Shown: one piece after another, positions 1 through 11,900 of the stretch
How positions within the stretch are numbered: position 1 is the first letter of the stretch
Layout of the letters: every line of letters starts with the position of its first letter
Assembly: GCA_949825025.1 (NCBI GenBank)
Contig: OX463780.1
Span: forward strand, 27,370,118-27,434,117
DNA length: 64,000 nt
Direction of reading: 5' to 3'
Source: Siphlonurus alternatus
Taxonomy: Eukaryota > Arthropoda > Insecta > Ephemeroptera > Siphlonuridae
Notes under the pieces: model-generated
The model's database searches: none
What the model saw: the letters and a program-made list of their open reading frames with translations, nothing else
Told to the model about the DNA's origin: nothing
Position numbers and translations under genes: made by a program

Positions 1-456
1 TATAATTTAGGAGCAACGGAAAATAAGAAATAAGACTTTATAATTTGCACCGTTGATTAAAAAGAATGAAAAATATATACATTTAAAAACATTGAAATTA
101 GTAAATTAACTTTTTTTTTTAGAATACGGCAAAAATATTAAAGAAACAAAAACATCATCGATGGTAGCTTCGGTTATAAAAAAAAATCAAAGTTTTTATT
201 GATTTTTAATAAAATAATACTGGATTGATAATTTTAGGAATCATATAAAACTTTGAATCATGTTTTTGGAGTGTTAATTTTGAACTTCAAAATTTATCTG
301 CCACGCCCCTTTTTTAGAAAAAATCGCGACTGCGGCGGGCTGTACGGGGGGCACGGCCCCCCGGACCCCCCTTTGGCATTTTATTCTCGTCGTTTTCAAT
401 GCGCATGACTATGTAGTAAGGTCGCCGATCGCCACTGTCTATATGATATATAATAT
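1..456. other. AT-rich spacer with a short GC-rich islet
   Basis: No gene is visible. Positions about 300-385 form a GC-rich islet with runs of G and C (GGGGGGCACGGCCCCCC, able to fold as a hairpin) that stands out from the AT-rich surroundings. It is probably the eroded end of a repeat. I cannot assign it to a family. Confidence 0.4.
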
Positions 457-620
457 CAGGCGCGGATCCAGAAAAAAATTTCGGAGGGGGCTGCCTCCAT
501 AAGCCTATAAATGTTAAAAAGTAATTTTGGAGTGAGGGAAATGCCTATATTGCCTATGTTAAATCTGAAATTTCGGGAGGGGCTGCAGCCCCCTCAGCTC
601 CCCCCCTGGATCCGCGCCTG
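457..620. mobile_element. hAT-type MITE, copy 1
   Basis: A 164-bp element with terminal inverted repeats CAGGCGCGGATCCAG / CTGGATCCGCGCCTG. It is flanked on both sides by the identical 8-bp duplication TATAATAT (449-456 and 621-628). An 8-bp target duplication with CAG...CTG ends is the hAT signature. It carries no coding capacity, so it must have been moved by a transposase encoded elsewhere. A second copy lies at 23210-23369. Confidence 0.88.
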
Positions 621-757
621 TATAATATGACACCATTGTAAAATAAAAAATCGATTTCTTTTAATATGTATTCCATGCTATATTAAAACGGACTTTTGAG
701 TTGTCAGAACTGGTAGCATATTGCAAATATTAAACATCGAAAAATTATATTACACGA

Positions 758-1188
758 ACATAACATAACATAACATAACATAACATAACATAACATAACA
801 TAACATAACATAACATAACATAACATAACATAACATAACATAACATAACATAACATAACATAACATAACATAACATAACATAACATAACATAACATAACA
901 TAACACATAACATAACATAACATAACATAACATAACATAACATAACATAACATAACATAACATAACATAACATAACATAACATAACATAACATAACATAA
1001 CATAACATAACATAACATAACATAACATAACATAACATAACATAACATATAACATAACATAACATAACATAACATAACATAAACATAACATAACATAACA
1101 TAACATAACATAACATAACATAACATAACATAACATAACATAACATAACATAACATAACATAACATAACATAACATAACATAACATAA
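758..1188. repeat. (AACAT)n pentanucleotide array
   Basis: About 430 bp of the pentamer AACAT, nearly pure, with a few register breaks near 902, 1049 and 1080. Because five is not a multiple of three, the repeat reads open in several minus-strand frames as a Met-Leu-Cys-Tyr-Val repeat. These readings are artefacts of the repeat and not genes. Confidence 0.97.
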
Positions 1189-2289
1189 TTAACAAATTAA
1201 CCTTTGCATGGCTGCTTTAATTGCTACCAGAAATATTTGTTTAAATTATTCCGTGATTGTTGGTCATACAAAATTTGTTTGTTTTTGTTTTTATAAAATC
1301 AAATATTTAATATATATTATGACTAAAAACTCTGAAATTATTATCTATATATATAAATTAATTAATTTAATTTTATATTCAGAAAGAAACAATTACGTAT
1401 TAGTTCAACGCAGTTGTTCGTCGTTTTTTAATATCAAGTACTAGTAAGTATTTTTGCACTACTGATGATCAAGTCTCTAAACATTTGTAACATGACGATT
1501 ATTTATAACTAATAGCATTATATTCTGAGCTCTTTTAATACCATTAAATATGAAAAGATGATTTACTGTTTTACAGCAAACCAAAACACAGTTTTACCGA
1601 CCTTTTTTTTAGGTGGAGGTGGGGGGGGGGGGAGGAGGGGGAAGGGGAAGCATTATATTGGTTTAAAAAATATTTGTTTAACGTTACGTTGAATGTTTGA
1701 ATTTTTATACATAAACGTATAATATTTATTTTATAAACTTTATAGAGGGAAAAACTGTAAAATAATATTGAAGCATTTAAAGTCGTTGTAGATCAGTAAA
1801 CAATTAAATGTAGTTTTTTAAATATTCATTTCTAATATAAAATATTAAAATAGAAATACCAAGATATGCCATGTTAGTAACTGTTACTATTATAATATGT
1901 GTTGTAAATTGTTTCAGTGTTTGTTATATTTTGTAAACCCAATCCATGTTGTACTTGTGCAGCCAGTGAGTAAATAAATAAATTAATTGAATATGCTGAC
2001 GATGTATGATATATATATAATAATTAATATTTTAATATATTTGAATTAATAGTTAAAGTAGCACATGGCATAAACATTAAACGATAACAAGATTTTGCAT
2101 TATATAATAGTGTAGATTTTAGAAAATCAACATAAAAAGTAGCATGTCATAAAATAATTTGATTTTTTTTTCTACTTCTGTTTAGATGGCGTGAGATTAA
2201 ATTATTAGTTTAGATTTTTTGTGATATTTTGCCATTTAATTATTACACTGTATATAATACAACTGTCAACATTTATTTTCAAAGAAAAG
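1189..2289. other. AT-rich spacer with a G-run
   Basis: No supported gene. The only feature is a purine tract at about 1611-1650 with a 12-14 base G-run followed by further G-blocks, potentially able to form a G-quadruplex on the plus strand. Confidence 0.5.
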
Positions 2290-2370
2290 AGAAGCCTCCA
2301 CCGGGCTTTGAACCCCGGGTCTTTCTGTGATCTCTTTTGTCATAAGTCAGATGCTAAAATAGCTTGCAGT
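2290..2370 (-). repeat. tRNA-like (SINE head?) fragment
   Basis: Read on the minus strand, a T-arm-like segment (stem CCGGG/CCCGG around GTTCAAAG) resembles a pol III B box. It follows a stretch reading AGCATCTGACTTATGAC that resembles the D/anticodon part of a tRNA. A full cloverleaf with paired acceptor and anticodon stems is not evident, so this is more likely a tRNA pseudogene or SINE head than a working tRNA gene. Confidence 0.3.
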
Positions 2371-2385
2371 AAAATCATGCATTTA

Positions 2386-2626
2386 CACTCTTAAAAAAAT
2401 TTGGCTGAATTTTGACATCTTATAATCAGTGCATTTTTAACGCTTTAAATCATGCTTTTTCCAGGTGTTTCGTTGCGCATTTTCAGTAGTAAGTATAAGC
2501 TATATACTGACAGTATATGCTGACTACTGAATATTGACTACGAAACACCTGAAAAATCATGATTTAAGGCGTTAAAAATGTACTGATTATAAGATGTCAA
2601 AATTCAGCCAAATTTTTTTAAGAGTG
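2386..2626. mobile_element. Foldback MITE with TA flanks
   Basis: A near-perfect 241-bp inverted repeat: CACTCTTAAAAAAATTTGG at the left and its complement CCAAATTTTTTTAAGAGTG at the right, with TA on both sides. The arms are about 90 bp and meet in a short AT-rich centre near 2500. TA flanks fit Tc1/mariner-type insertion. It is non-coding. Confidence 0.8.
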
Positions 2627-2715
2627 TATTTTTTGGTTAAATAACCAATTTTGCTCATTAAAGACGTTAACTTCAATACTGGATGAATTTAAAACTCTCA
2701 CAATTAACGTCCCTC

Positions 2716-3070
2716 TTAAGGGTAAGGTAACGCCACCAATGTTAAAAAAAATCCCTCTCACAAAAATTCTGAAAAAAATTTAAAATGTTCTCCTCTATAC
2801 CCCCTATCAGTACCTAAAATATCAGGTATACAAATACGATCTAGTTTTTGAGTTATAAAATTTTAAAGTTGACTACTTTAACATGGAGAAATGAAACTCC
2901 CATGTTAAATTGGTCAACTTTAAAAATTCATAACTCAAAAACTAGATCGTATTTGTATACCTGATATTTTAGCTACTGATAGGGGGTATAGAGGAGAACA
3001 TTTTAAATTTTTTTCAGAATTTTTGTGAGAGGGATTTTTTTTAACATTGGTGGCGTTACCTTACCCTTAA
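2716..3070. mobile_element. Foldback MITE with TTAA flanks
   Basis: The inverted repeat starts TTAAGGGTAAGGTAACGCC and ends with its complement. The arms run about 160 bp and the loop is near 2890. The terminal TTAA on both sides fits a piggyBac-like TTAA target duplication. There is no coding potential. Confidence 0.8.
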
Positions 3071-3496
3071 ATCTCCGTTGGTGAGAAACCTAATAACCCT
3101 AATACAAGCAACTCTACTCTAATCGTAAATTTCTCAGATATACGCGAGTTGTTATAACTTTGCCCTGTGGTGGAGCGAGTCAAAACAAAGTTTATTCCAG
3201 AGTTCAGCGATGCAAACAAAGGAAGGGTCAGCTATAAGTGAAGCTCGCTGGCATGCCGACTCTATAAATCTGCATGAATCGCTCCAGTGAAACGCGCGGC
3301 ATATACTGCTTTTTGAATTCAATAAATAGAAACTTTTTGCTTTTTTCCTCAACACGAGTGTAAAATGTAGCGTAGAAAATACAGATACCTTCATGGCTTA
3401 CCTCCATGGCTTACGGCCATAAATTTGGCAAAAATGTCAGAGCTTCACGAGGTCTGGATATTTGAGCGCCAATTTACACATCACACCAGGATAAGA

Positions 3497-3624
3497 CACG
3501 TTTAAATTTTGTGCGTCAAATTTTTAGGACCCATTGTACCGCGAAAGTTTAAAAAAAGCATTGCATGATAGGCGTTTTCATCAAAGTTTCGCGATACAGT
3601 GGGTCCCTAAAATACTTAAACGTG
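3497..3624. mobile_element. Small foldback MITE
   Basis: Inverted arms contain CACGTTTAA and TTTTAGGACCCATTGTACCG, mirrored by CAGTGGGTCCCTAAAA and TTAAACGTG. Length is about 128 bp. The arms have diverged, which suggests an old copy. Confidence 0.55.
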
Positions 3625-4439
3625 ATTGGCTAAACCTTTAATATTGGTCAAATTAGTGGCTTATAAAGAAATGTTGAAAAGCAGTACAACATGACACATG
3701 TATAAGTATGTGGCAGTGGCGCTATATACTGTCCCCAGATCTCGAAAGGCATTAAAATATTTGTGCGTAAGAAACAGAAGTCTCTTCTGACACAGATAAT
3801 CTAATCTTGGTAACTCATGTCTGTAAATTGTTTATTTTAATCTACTGCAAAATTATCAATATTTACTGATAATCAAGAGTAAACAATTATGTTTCGAAAT
3901 TTGTTGTTCATAAAAATGAAATTAATTAATCCAAAGCAATTATTTTTCAGTAAAACTTTTATTCCCATCATATATATAATATTTATATTATATATATATT
4001 AAACAACTCACCATACCACATTAATTGGTGAACATTATATTACAAAAACAATCTATTTATTATTTATATTTTACGAGCAGTCACCTCCTGGCAGAAGTTA
4101 TTTTATTATGTCATTATCATGTAAATTAGTACATGCTCTATAAAACGAACAGCTGAGATGACATATTAAGTTTCAGAATCGGTTACATTTATACGCAAAG
4201 GATTACAAAAGAAGTGATGGTTTTTGAATAGAACAAGCTGATATTAGAGAAGGATGCATGGTCAAAACGAACATACTCACGGTGTAGCAAATTTAATTAT
4301 TTTTGAACCACAGTGTACAGCGTTAGTCATAAAGAGTCCAATTGAACGATTGTGGAGCAGCATCAAAGCTTACTACAGGTCTTTGATGGAGCATTAACCA
4401 TACGCCACTCATTTGAATTAAAACTTAGAATTTGGTATT
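3625..4439. other. AT-rich spacer
   Basis: No gene, RNA or clear repeat is visible apart from short TA tracts near 3970-4000. Confidence 0.4.
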
Positions 4440-5505
4440 TTAAAGGCCCCATGACCATTTCACAGTATTAAGTCCACAGTTAGTATTGTCTCGGTATGAT
4501 ACGGCTGCATAAAAAAAAATGGCAGCAATAATATTAGAGATAATAGCCGATGAAAAAGTACCAGTGACGTCATTTATTTGTACCCATTCTGTGGCGACGG
4601 TATAGGAAAATCTCTGCAAAAGATAGGTTCACTCTAGCTGCAACCACGGATATAATTTTAATTCTGGGATGTTGAAATTTTACCAGAGCAGTCTTCATAA
4701 TATTTGTCAAATATCCTGAAAGAGTTTTCTTGTTGACATTTACACAGACTGAATTATTGCAGTAGCAAGATAAGCCAAAAATTTGACATTGTTTTTTCCT
4801 ATCAACATTTTTCTATTCTTGCTACTGCAATAAGTCAGTCTGTGTGAATGTCAACAGCAAAATTCTTTCAGGATATTTGAAAAATTTTATCAAGACTGCC
4901 CTGGTAAAATTTAAACATCCAGAATTAAAATAGACAACAATGGTTGCATTTTTTTATTTCATAATTAGAAAATATACCTAAAATTATGCTTTTCTGAATT
5001 TTTTCGGATTTTTTGGAGTGCGGAAACTAATTTTAAAAAAGTCTTTAAAACACCTGAATTTGAGTGGTACACCTGATGGGACAACCGTGATATCATTTGT
5101 CGTGCTGTGATTGGCTGTTGATGATGTCACGGCTGCTGTGATTGGCTGTCGATGACTTCACGGTTGTCCCATCAGATGTACCACCCAAATTCAGATATTT
5201 TAAATATTTTTTTAAAATTAGTTCCCGCACTCCAAAAAATTTGAAAAAATCCAGAAAAGCATAATTTAATGTATATTTTCTAATTATGAAATAAAAAAAT
5301 GCAACCATTATTGTCTATTATGTCCGTGGTTGCAGCTAGAGTGAACCTAGAATGGGTACAAATGACGTCACAGATTCCTTTTCATCGGCTATTATCTCTG
5401 ATATTATTGCTGCTGGAACAATTTTTTTATGCAGCTGTACACGTATCATACTGAGGCAATATTTACTGTGGACTTAATACTGGGAAATGGTCATAGGGCC
5501 TTTAA
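4440..5505. mobile_element. TTAA foldback element, interrupted by another
   Basis: The outer arms begin TTAAAGGCCCCATGACC and end with the complementary GGTCATAGGGCCTTTAA, with terminal TTAA as expected for piggyBac-type targets. The right arm is interrupted by a second palindrome (4931-5317). Without the insert the element would be about 680 bp, close to the uninterrupted relative at 58231-58942. Both copies contain TGACGTCA in the arms. It is non-coding. Confidence 0.85.
4931..5317. mobile_element. Nested foldback MITE
   Basis: A 387-bp palindrome (TAGACAACAATGGTTGCAT... and its complement) inserted in the right arm of the 4440-5505 element and flanked by TA. Near the middle it contains two direct copies of GCTGTGATTGGCTGT. 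The arms share the theme TTTTTTGGAG...TTTTAAAAA with the palindromes at 14738-15047 and 37369-37700. Confidence 0.8.
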
Positions 5506-6029
5506 GTCAAATGTAAAATGTAATGTTTCTGAACACAAAGCTATCTTGATTAATTGCCTCAAACTGCAAGGTTTCATATTTGTTATAAACAAATTGTGTG
5601 TCATGAAAGAGAACAGTTTATAATGTTGAGGTCAAACGTTTGCCCCAAAGCTAGTCGCATTGCTTTGTTAGATTATATATAAACAGCTTAATGGCTTAGG
5701 CTGCTTATATGAATGCTTATATGAATGAGCAGTTGTTTACCCCGGGGCATTCAGATGATATGGCATTTCTCTCTTTCATCACATCAAAACAGAACGAGTA
5801 TTTCATGAAAACGCAAAATGCCGATATTTTGTTTAACTGCGAGCAAAACCGCTATAGCCATAAAAAGTATAAATTTTATCAAATTTTATGAAATTTGAAC
5901 AATTGATAAAAAGTACGAACAACGAATCTTTTTCTCTCTCCCTCTCTCTTTCTCACGCTCACACACAGTGATGTATTATGTATTATGTACTACGTACAAT
6001 GTTACCCTCAAAAGCCGAATTCGGGCAAA

Positions 6030-6146
6030 ATCCGAAAAAAATGAGCAAAACTAGTTTTGAGTATCGGTTAATGAGCAAAACCCGAAATAATATAATATTT
6101 CGGATTCGATGCTTGGTGCTCAAAACTAGTTTTGCTCAAATCGAAA
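6030..6146. mobile_element. Short foldback repeat
   Basis: GAGCAAAACTAGTTTTGAG at the left is mirrored by CTCAAAACTAGTTTTGCTC at the right, with further weak pairing outward. No target duplication is resolved. Confidence 0.5.
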
Positions 6147-9100
6147 TAAAAAAAAAAAAAGAAAAAAGATGAAGATGTTTGGTGGTAACATTTATACATT
6201 TCTAGGACTTCTAAACTTAGACATTATAATCATGATTATAACTTTACATACAATTAAAAAAATAATAATAATGCCCCGAGAGCAGAATAATTATGGCTGT
6301 AAGCGAGAATGTTTAAATTAATTTTGGCTGAATTATAAAGTGAGAAATGGAACTAAAAAAACTTTGCCGTAAATTCCTTTAATTTGCCGTACATAGTATA
6401 CTTAACATGTTATCAGAGAGAGGTATAAAATAATAATTATGCTGTTAATTTAAAATGTACATTGACAAAAGGACAAATTAATGTCTATTGACAGATGATA
6501 TGCATGGGAGAGTGCATGGCTATTTATTTTACATATTAATAACGCTACCATACCTCCTGGAGTTTTTTCCCATTTGATTTAATAATGTTTTATGTTTAAT
6601 TACGTGTAAAAAAAATTAGAGAAGGTTGATTAAGACAGAAATTTACTCATTTTTATTTTTATAGAGATTTATAGGGACTATTTTAAAAAAAATATCCTTC
6701 AAATCTGTATATATTTTAAATTTAAATATGACAAAGACTTAATTGATGTCCAGAATTGATCGGAATCAAAAATAATAAAAATCTTTGTGCCAATAAAAAA
6801 AATTTATTTTGCACGCATGGATATATAAACCAAAATACAGTCAATGAGATTTTTCTAAATACATTTCTGAACAATGCTTCCCATTTCCGGATACTTAGGA
6901 TGTACTGTACAGATTGCTTATTTAGTTTTAAATCACAATAATATAATATACATTGTAGCTCAAAAGTCAGTTCTTCTTTTCGTATTCATTGTCACAGCAT
7001 TATTGGTCTTTTTCGACTTGCAGATGAATCATCAAGAGATCTTAGAAATTCCAACGAATCAACTGTATAAATTTAGATTTTTTTTAAGTACGTTTTGTAG
7101 GTGCTGAATAAGCTATTCTATTCGATAATTATGAACAAGACTATGTATAATAGTCTTGTAGAATAGTAATTTTTTAAACAAAATAAAAATTGAACTATTT
7201 TAAAATATTATTTTGTATTTATTATTTTCCATTACCTATTAGAAGATTAAAATCATATTTAGTATATATTATAGAAATTTGCATAATATATTATACATAC
7301 ACTACTGCACTGTATAATATATAAAATGAGCTCATGATCAAATCATTGATTTGAAAGAAAATATTTGACAGCATATTATTTGAAGCAATATAATACAACA
7401 ACAAAATTTTATTTTTTATAAAAAAATATCAATATTACTATAAATAATAGTATCCATCACAATATACAAAATAAATTATATAAAAAAATATTCTTGTAGC
7501 TATACGCATGCAAAAAATACGCATTTTAATGCTTGTATTTTTGAATAACAATAAAACAAGTTTTTAGTTTGACGAACAGAAATGCACATAAATAAATCAA
7601 CTGAAAGCGAAAGAGTATAAGAGTTAGAGTATGATATACACTAAAAGTTTTTACTAAAAAAAAAAAAAAAAAAACATAGAAAGTAAAAAGTTTTATAAAA
7701 TTGACAGTGAACAGTTCTTTTATATATACTTTATCTTTTTATATATATATTACACGAATATTGAAAGTTTGTTATTGTTACTACAAAATTGAATTATTAT
7801 TATTTTAATGTTGAAAATATAGGGAAGTATACATGGATTTCCCTGTGCACTGTGGGTATTATACAAAACCCAAAAAGCCATCTCGTAATAATACGTACAT
7901 ACATACATGTCTAGGCTTCTCGCACTTTATTTTATAGTTATTGCAACTAGAATAATGACGTGCATGTTATTGTTGAGTTGGTTGTATAATTCAGGAATTT
8001 GAAAACATTTTTTGTTAACTCGATAAGGTCAATGAGATATAGAATTGTTATTGATGTTAATGGTTAATATAGAGATTATTAGATCAAAATGAAGTTAGAA
8101 TTTAAAGAGTTTTCAAATTGCTGCTCAATCCATAATATTATATAGTTCAAATTCATGACTTCATGTCTATTTTTAAGTGAATAAACAAAATAGGTAATAA
8201 TAAAATTATTCTATCACATTTTTTATCATTATGTTGTATTGTTTTTAAAATTTGAGGAACTTAATTTGAATAAATAAAAAAAAATTACATATATTTATTT
8301 TATATTGCAAATTAATTTAAGAAAAAAAATGTTATCGAGTTCTCCAATTAGATATTTGCTTTTAATTAAAATTTCAGGTATCTGAACGTTCTCTTCACGT
8401 CAAGGCTTCACAAGCTTTACCTCTGGCTATAATTAATTGAAGATGCAGCAAAAAGGGGTGTAATTTTGAGGAGAATATGAAATGATCCCTCACGCTGAAA
8501 GTTGAGGAGGTATCACGCCTTCTGGATCTCCCACTCTAAACCTCACCAAAGTCTCCATATAGATTATTGCGTGACAATGCTTGGCAGCAGACAAAGTTGG
8601 TGATGTCCCAAAATGGAATCATAAAGATGTTTCTCACATTTTCGACACGGCAGTAACTTTCCCATGATTTCTATTGAAATACAAGAAGATAATATATGAT
8701 TGAAGAACGAAAAGCTGGCAGCCAAATAATGACGTCTATTATTCAACAATGATGAATGAAGTTTGAATTGAAAGTTTGAGCTTTACAAAATTCACCTTTC
8801 AGATAAGTTTGATGTCTCATGACAGCAAGTTCTCACGTACTACATAATCAATGGCAGACATGGTGTAACTTTATCCAGGACACTCAATTTTTATTTGTAT
8901 ATAAGAGCGCTTATCGAGTATCCAAACTTTTATATTAACTTTAACCTTAAATTTTTTTGGGATTTTGTTCCGAAATTGGCGAAATTGATATTTTTTTATT
9001 TAGATATTTAAGTTGGCTTAATTATTATAAAAAATCGAGTTAAATTTTGTCCCATATCTACAACGAATTATTTTACATTGTATTTAAAAATATTTTCATT

Positions 9101-11224
9101 TGCTCAAGTAGAATGCAATAATTATAGAATTATTTGTTATTTATTTTAAAAATTCAGTGTGGTAGTTTCTTTTTATGTACGTATTAAATAGATTGACTAC
9201 ATCTATATTACTTATTACTATATATAGTATACATGAAAATTTATACAAATTTAATTACAATTGTAATTATGGAACATTAATTCCATCATAATTATAGTAG
9301 CTGTAAATTTAATGAGCTATATATAAAAAGACAAATTGTTTTGTTAATGATGTTTAGTAATAACTCTTCAATCTCGTTGTGCAAATGCAGTGAAGTAAAT
9401 AAATAAAATATGAGTACGGAATTTATGCAATTATATAATTAAGCACTCTGTTCCATGCAACCCAAGGAAAAAATAGTGAGAGCAGTGGTCACTCACTCAG
9501 TGGGTAAGTTTGGTGAAAGAGATTTTAACTATTAATTAAGTGTAAAACACACATAAATAACACTTGTATAAAATAATGTAATACAAAATTACGATACTTT
9601 CAAATGGAATTAGAATACTGCAATAAAATTAATGTTTCACAATGTTTATTTTAAATTTTATGCAATTATCAACTATATTCAAGTTGTTTTGTTGCATACG
9701 TAACAGATAAAATTTGGAACTTTATTTATGCTGATAAAAAAAGCGATTGTTTAAAATATACAATATTAAAGAATTATACTTTTCATTACTCTTTTAATTT
9801 GATACTGCCATGATTTCATAAATGTACTCCAATTAATACAAGTGAACTATTTTTATTTTTAGGGAGGGGGGGGGGGTCGATTTCTTTCAGCTACAAACTT
9901 ATTCCTGTAGGTTTTACTTCTGCATGACAATAAAAATAAGAAAAAAAATATTCATATTAAATTCATTGCATGTATGTACAACCAATCGAGTTTATAAAAA
10001 CTGAAATCTAAGAGTTTTACCTTTTCGAGTCATGTTAAAACCAATTATCCTTATCTATTTATATGTACAGTATTATATATCACTAAAGATTAAAGTTACA
10101 TTTTTTTATTTATAAAATTTGAATGAATAACACAATATTCCATTTGATTTACATTTATAGTAACGTGCATAACTTCTACTTTATATTACTTGGAAACAAA
10201 TTATGCTAATGATATATAATTATTATTATCATTCCACAGAAAGAAAACCAATCATTCTAAGATTGCGTTGAATTGTATTCAGAGATCAATTATTTTTAAA
10301 CACTATTCACTAACATGGTATTTAACTATAATACTGAATGTATATTAATAAGAAGATTTTTTTCATGTTTAAAGTAGAAACAAAACTTTAATTTAATGTC
10401 TAGACATTTTAATAATAATAAAACATTTGTTTAAAGATATTTTAATTATTTAAAACTTCCAATAATCTAACATTACATGATATTGGAAGTATTGACGTGT
10501 CAGAAAGTCGATCACTATTTTTACTACAACCTTGTGGCAGATCCATAAATTCAGTTATAAGGCCATGTATTTGAAGGAAAAGTTGTGAAGGTTCAAAAGA
10601 CGAGCGTCGCTTGCATGATACACGAGGGACTGCGTGTTCGCCAAAAATATTCATTGCAAAATTTCTACTTATGTACCTCTATTGGTATAAAAAATCGTAC
10701 TTCAAAGAAAACAAACTGTAAATAGGTTATACGAAATAACTGTGTTTTTCAGGTACTATTTAGTGGCTGTAAAAGAAGTAATTTTAAAAAGAAAACTGTG
10801 CCTTTTTATGGGACTTTTAATGATTGATATATATAACAGTTACAGAGCTGGTAATGGCACACAAGACAACAGGTGAAACACAAGGGCTCTTAGCAGAAAA
10901 TTCCCATTGCAAGTATAGTTTGAAAATAGGCAAGATGTTAGAATTGTTAGCAATCCTGCCTGTGGTATGGAATTTTTTCTCCACAACCCATAATATCAAA
11001 CATATCGTTCAGAGAAGGAAATCCATATTTCAGCCGTAAATTCCAAAATATTTTAAGATCCTTCACTCGTGTAAAGAGTGTAGGTTCACATTAAAGAATG
11101 CAGATCTAAGAATGCTCCATCAGAGGGCTAGTAACGATTCGTCTGTTTGCAAATGAACCTGAAGATACTGTACAGTTTGTTTCTTTGAAATTTTAAATCA
11201 GTGGATGTTTATACCTTACCTATA
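6147..11224. other. AT-rich spacer with possible gene debris
   Basis: No supportable gene. Most of it is low-complexity A+T, with an 18-base poly(A) near 7656 and a G-run near 9863-9876. Two patches have more balanced composition: 8384-8880, and 10442-11039. The second holds a 70-codon minus-strand reading frame (10442-10654) and short frames on both strands. I recognise no domain in any of them. They may be decayed transposon or gene fragments. Confidence 0.4.
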
Positions 11225-11900
11225 CTAGTACGTTGTGTGTTGCATGTTTACGTATCAGAAAACACAAATCGAAACCAACGAAAAGATGAACTCAGGGAGG
11301 AGATCCCCTAGCCGTGGAGTCACACGGCACAAGGTCACCCCGTGTCCACGATGTCCACATTTGTGATTCAAAGTGCATGATGGAGGGCCATAACACATCA
11401 AAGTGACACGTAATACGTCGCAATAGCATGACGTCCTCACTACACAGCCACGACAACACACCACGCACCAACACTCGAACACACGGTGATTCGAAACACA
11501 GACCACACGACACCGAAGAGCCCAAATTTCCAAACGTAACCTCACGGTCGGCGTGCACTGCCGAAACGGTGTCCGGTGTCCGGAACCGAACACGACTCGG
11601 CAGCAACAAAAGTTCACCGGGCAAAGATGTCCACCGCCCACGGCCAGCGCAGGGCACCGGAAGAGCTCGGAGGCCGAAAAACCCCAAAAATCTAAATAAA
11701 AAAATTCACCCCCAGTCCCCCCCCCCCGGACGTGGATTTTTTTATTATTTTCCTGGTTATGGCGGCTACCCCCAGGAACCCCCAGGAAAAGTTTCGTCTG
11801 GTTCCGACGAACCCAGACGCTCGCCCAAAGGAAGTGCGTCCCAGCATAGGAAAACGCTGATTAATTTTGGGGTCCCGAAAGTGATGTTTAATAATAAGGA
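11225..11900 (-). mobile_element. Solitary Helitron-like element (unit A')
   Basis: Read on the minus strand it starts TCCTTATTATTAAACATC and ends ACAACGTACTAG. The flanking bases are A on the 5' side and T on the 3' side. Canonical Helitrons start with TC, end with CTRR and insert between A and T without target duplication, so all four marks are met. The same unit occurs at 29591-30262 and 34789-35460, and the homology starts and stops exactly at TC and CTAG. Near the 5' end CCAGC...GCTGG can form a hairpin, and near the 3' end TACGT...ACGTA can pair just before CTAG. The GC-rich middle reads open in several frames on both strands. Differences between copies often change the reading frame's residues, so I do not call a protein. 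Confidence 0.72.

Noticed and set aside
704..1195. Long minus-strand frames encoding MLCYV repeats
   Set aside because: They are direct translations of the AACAT pentamer array and are open in several frames at once.
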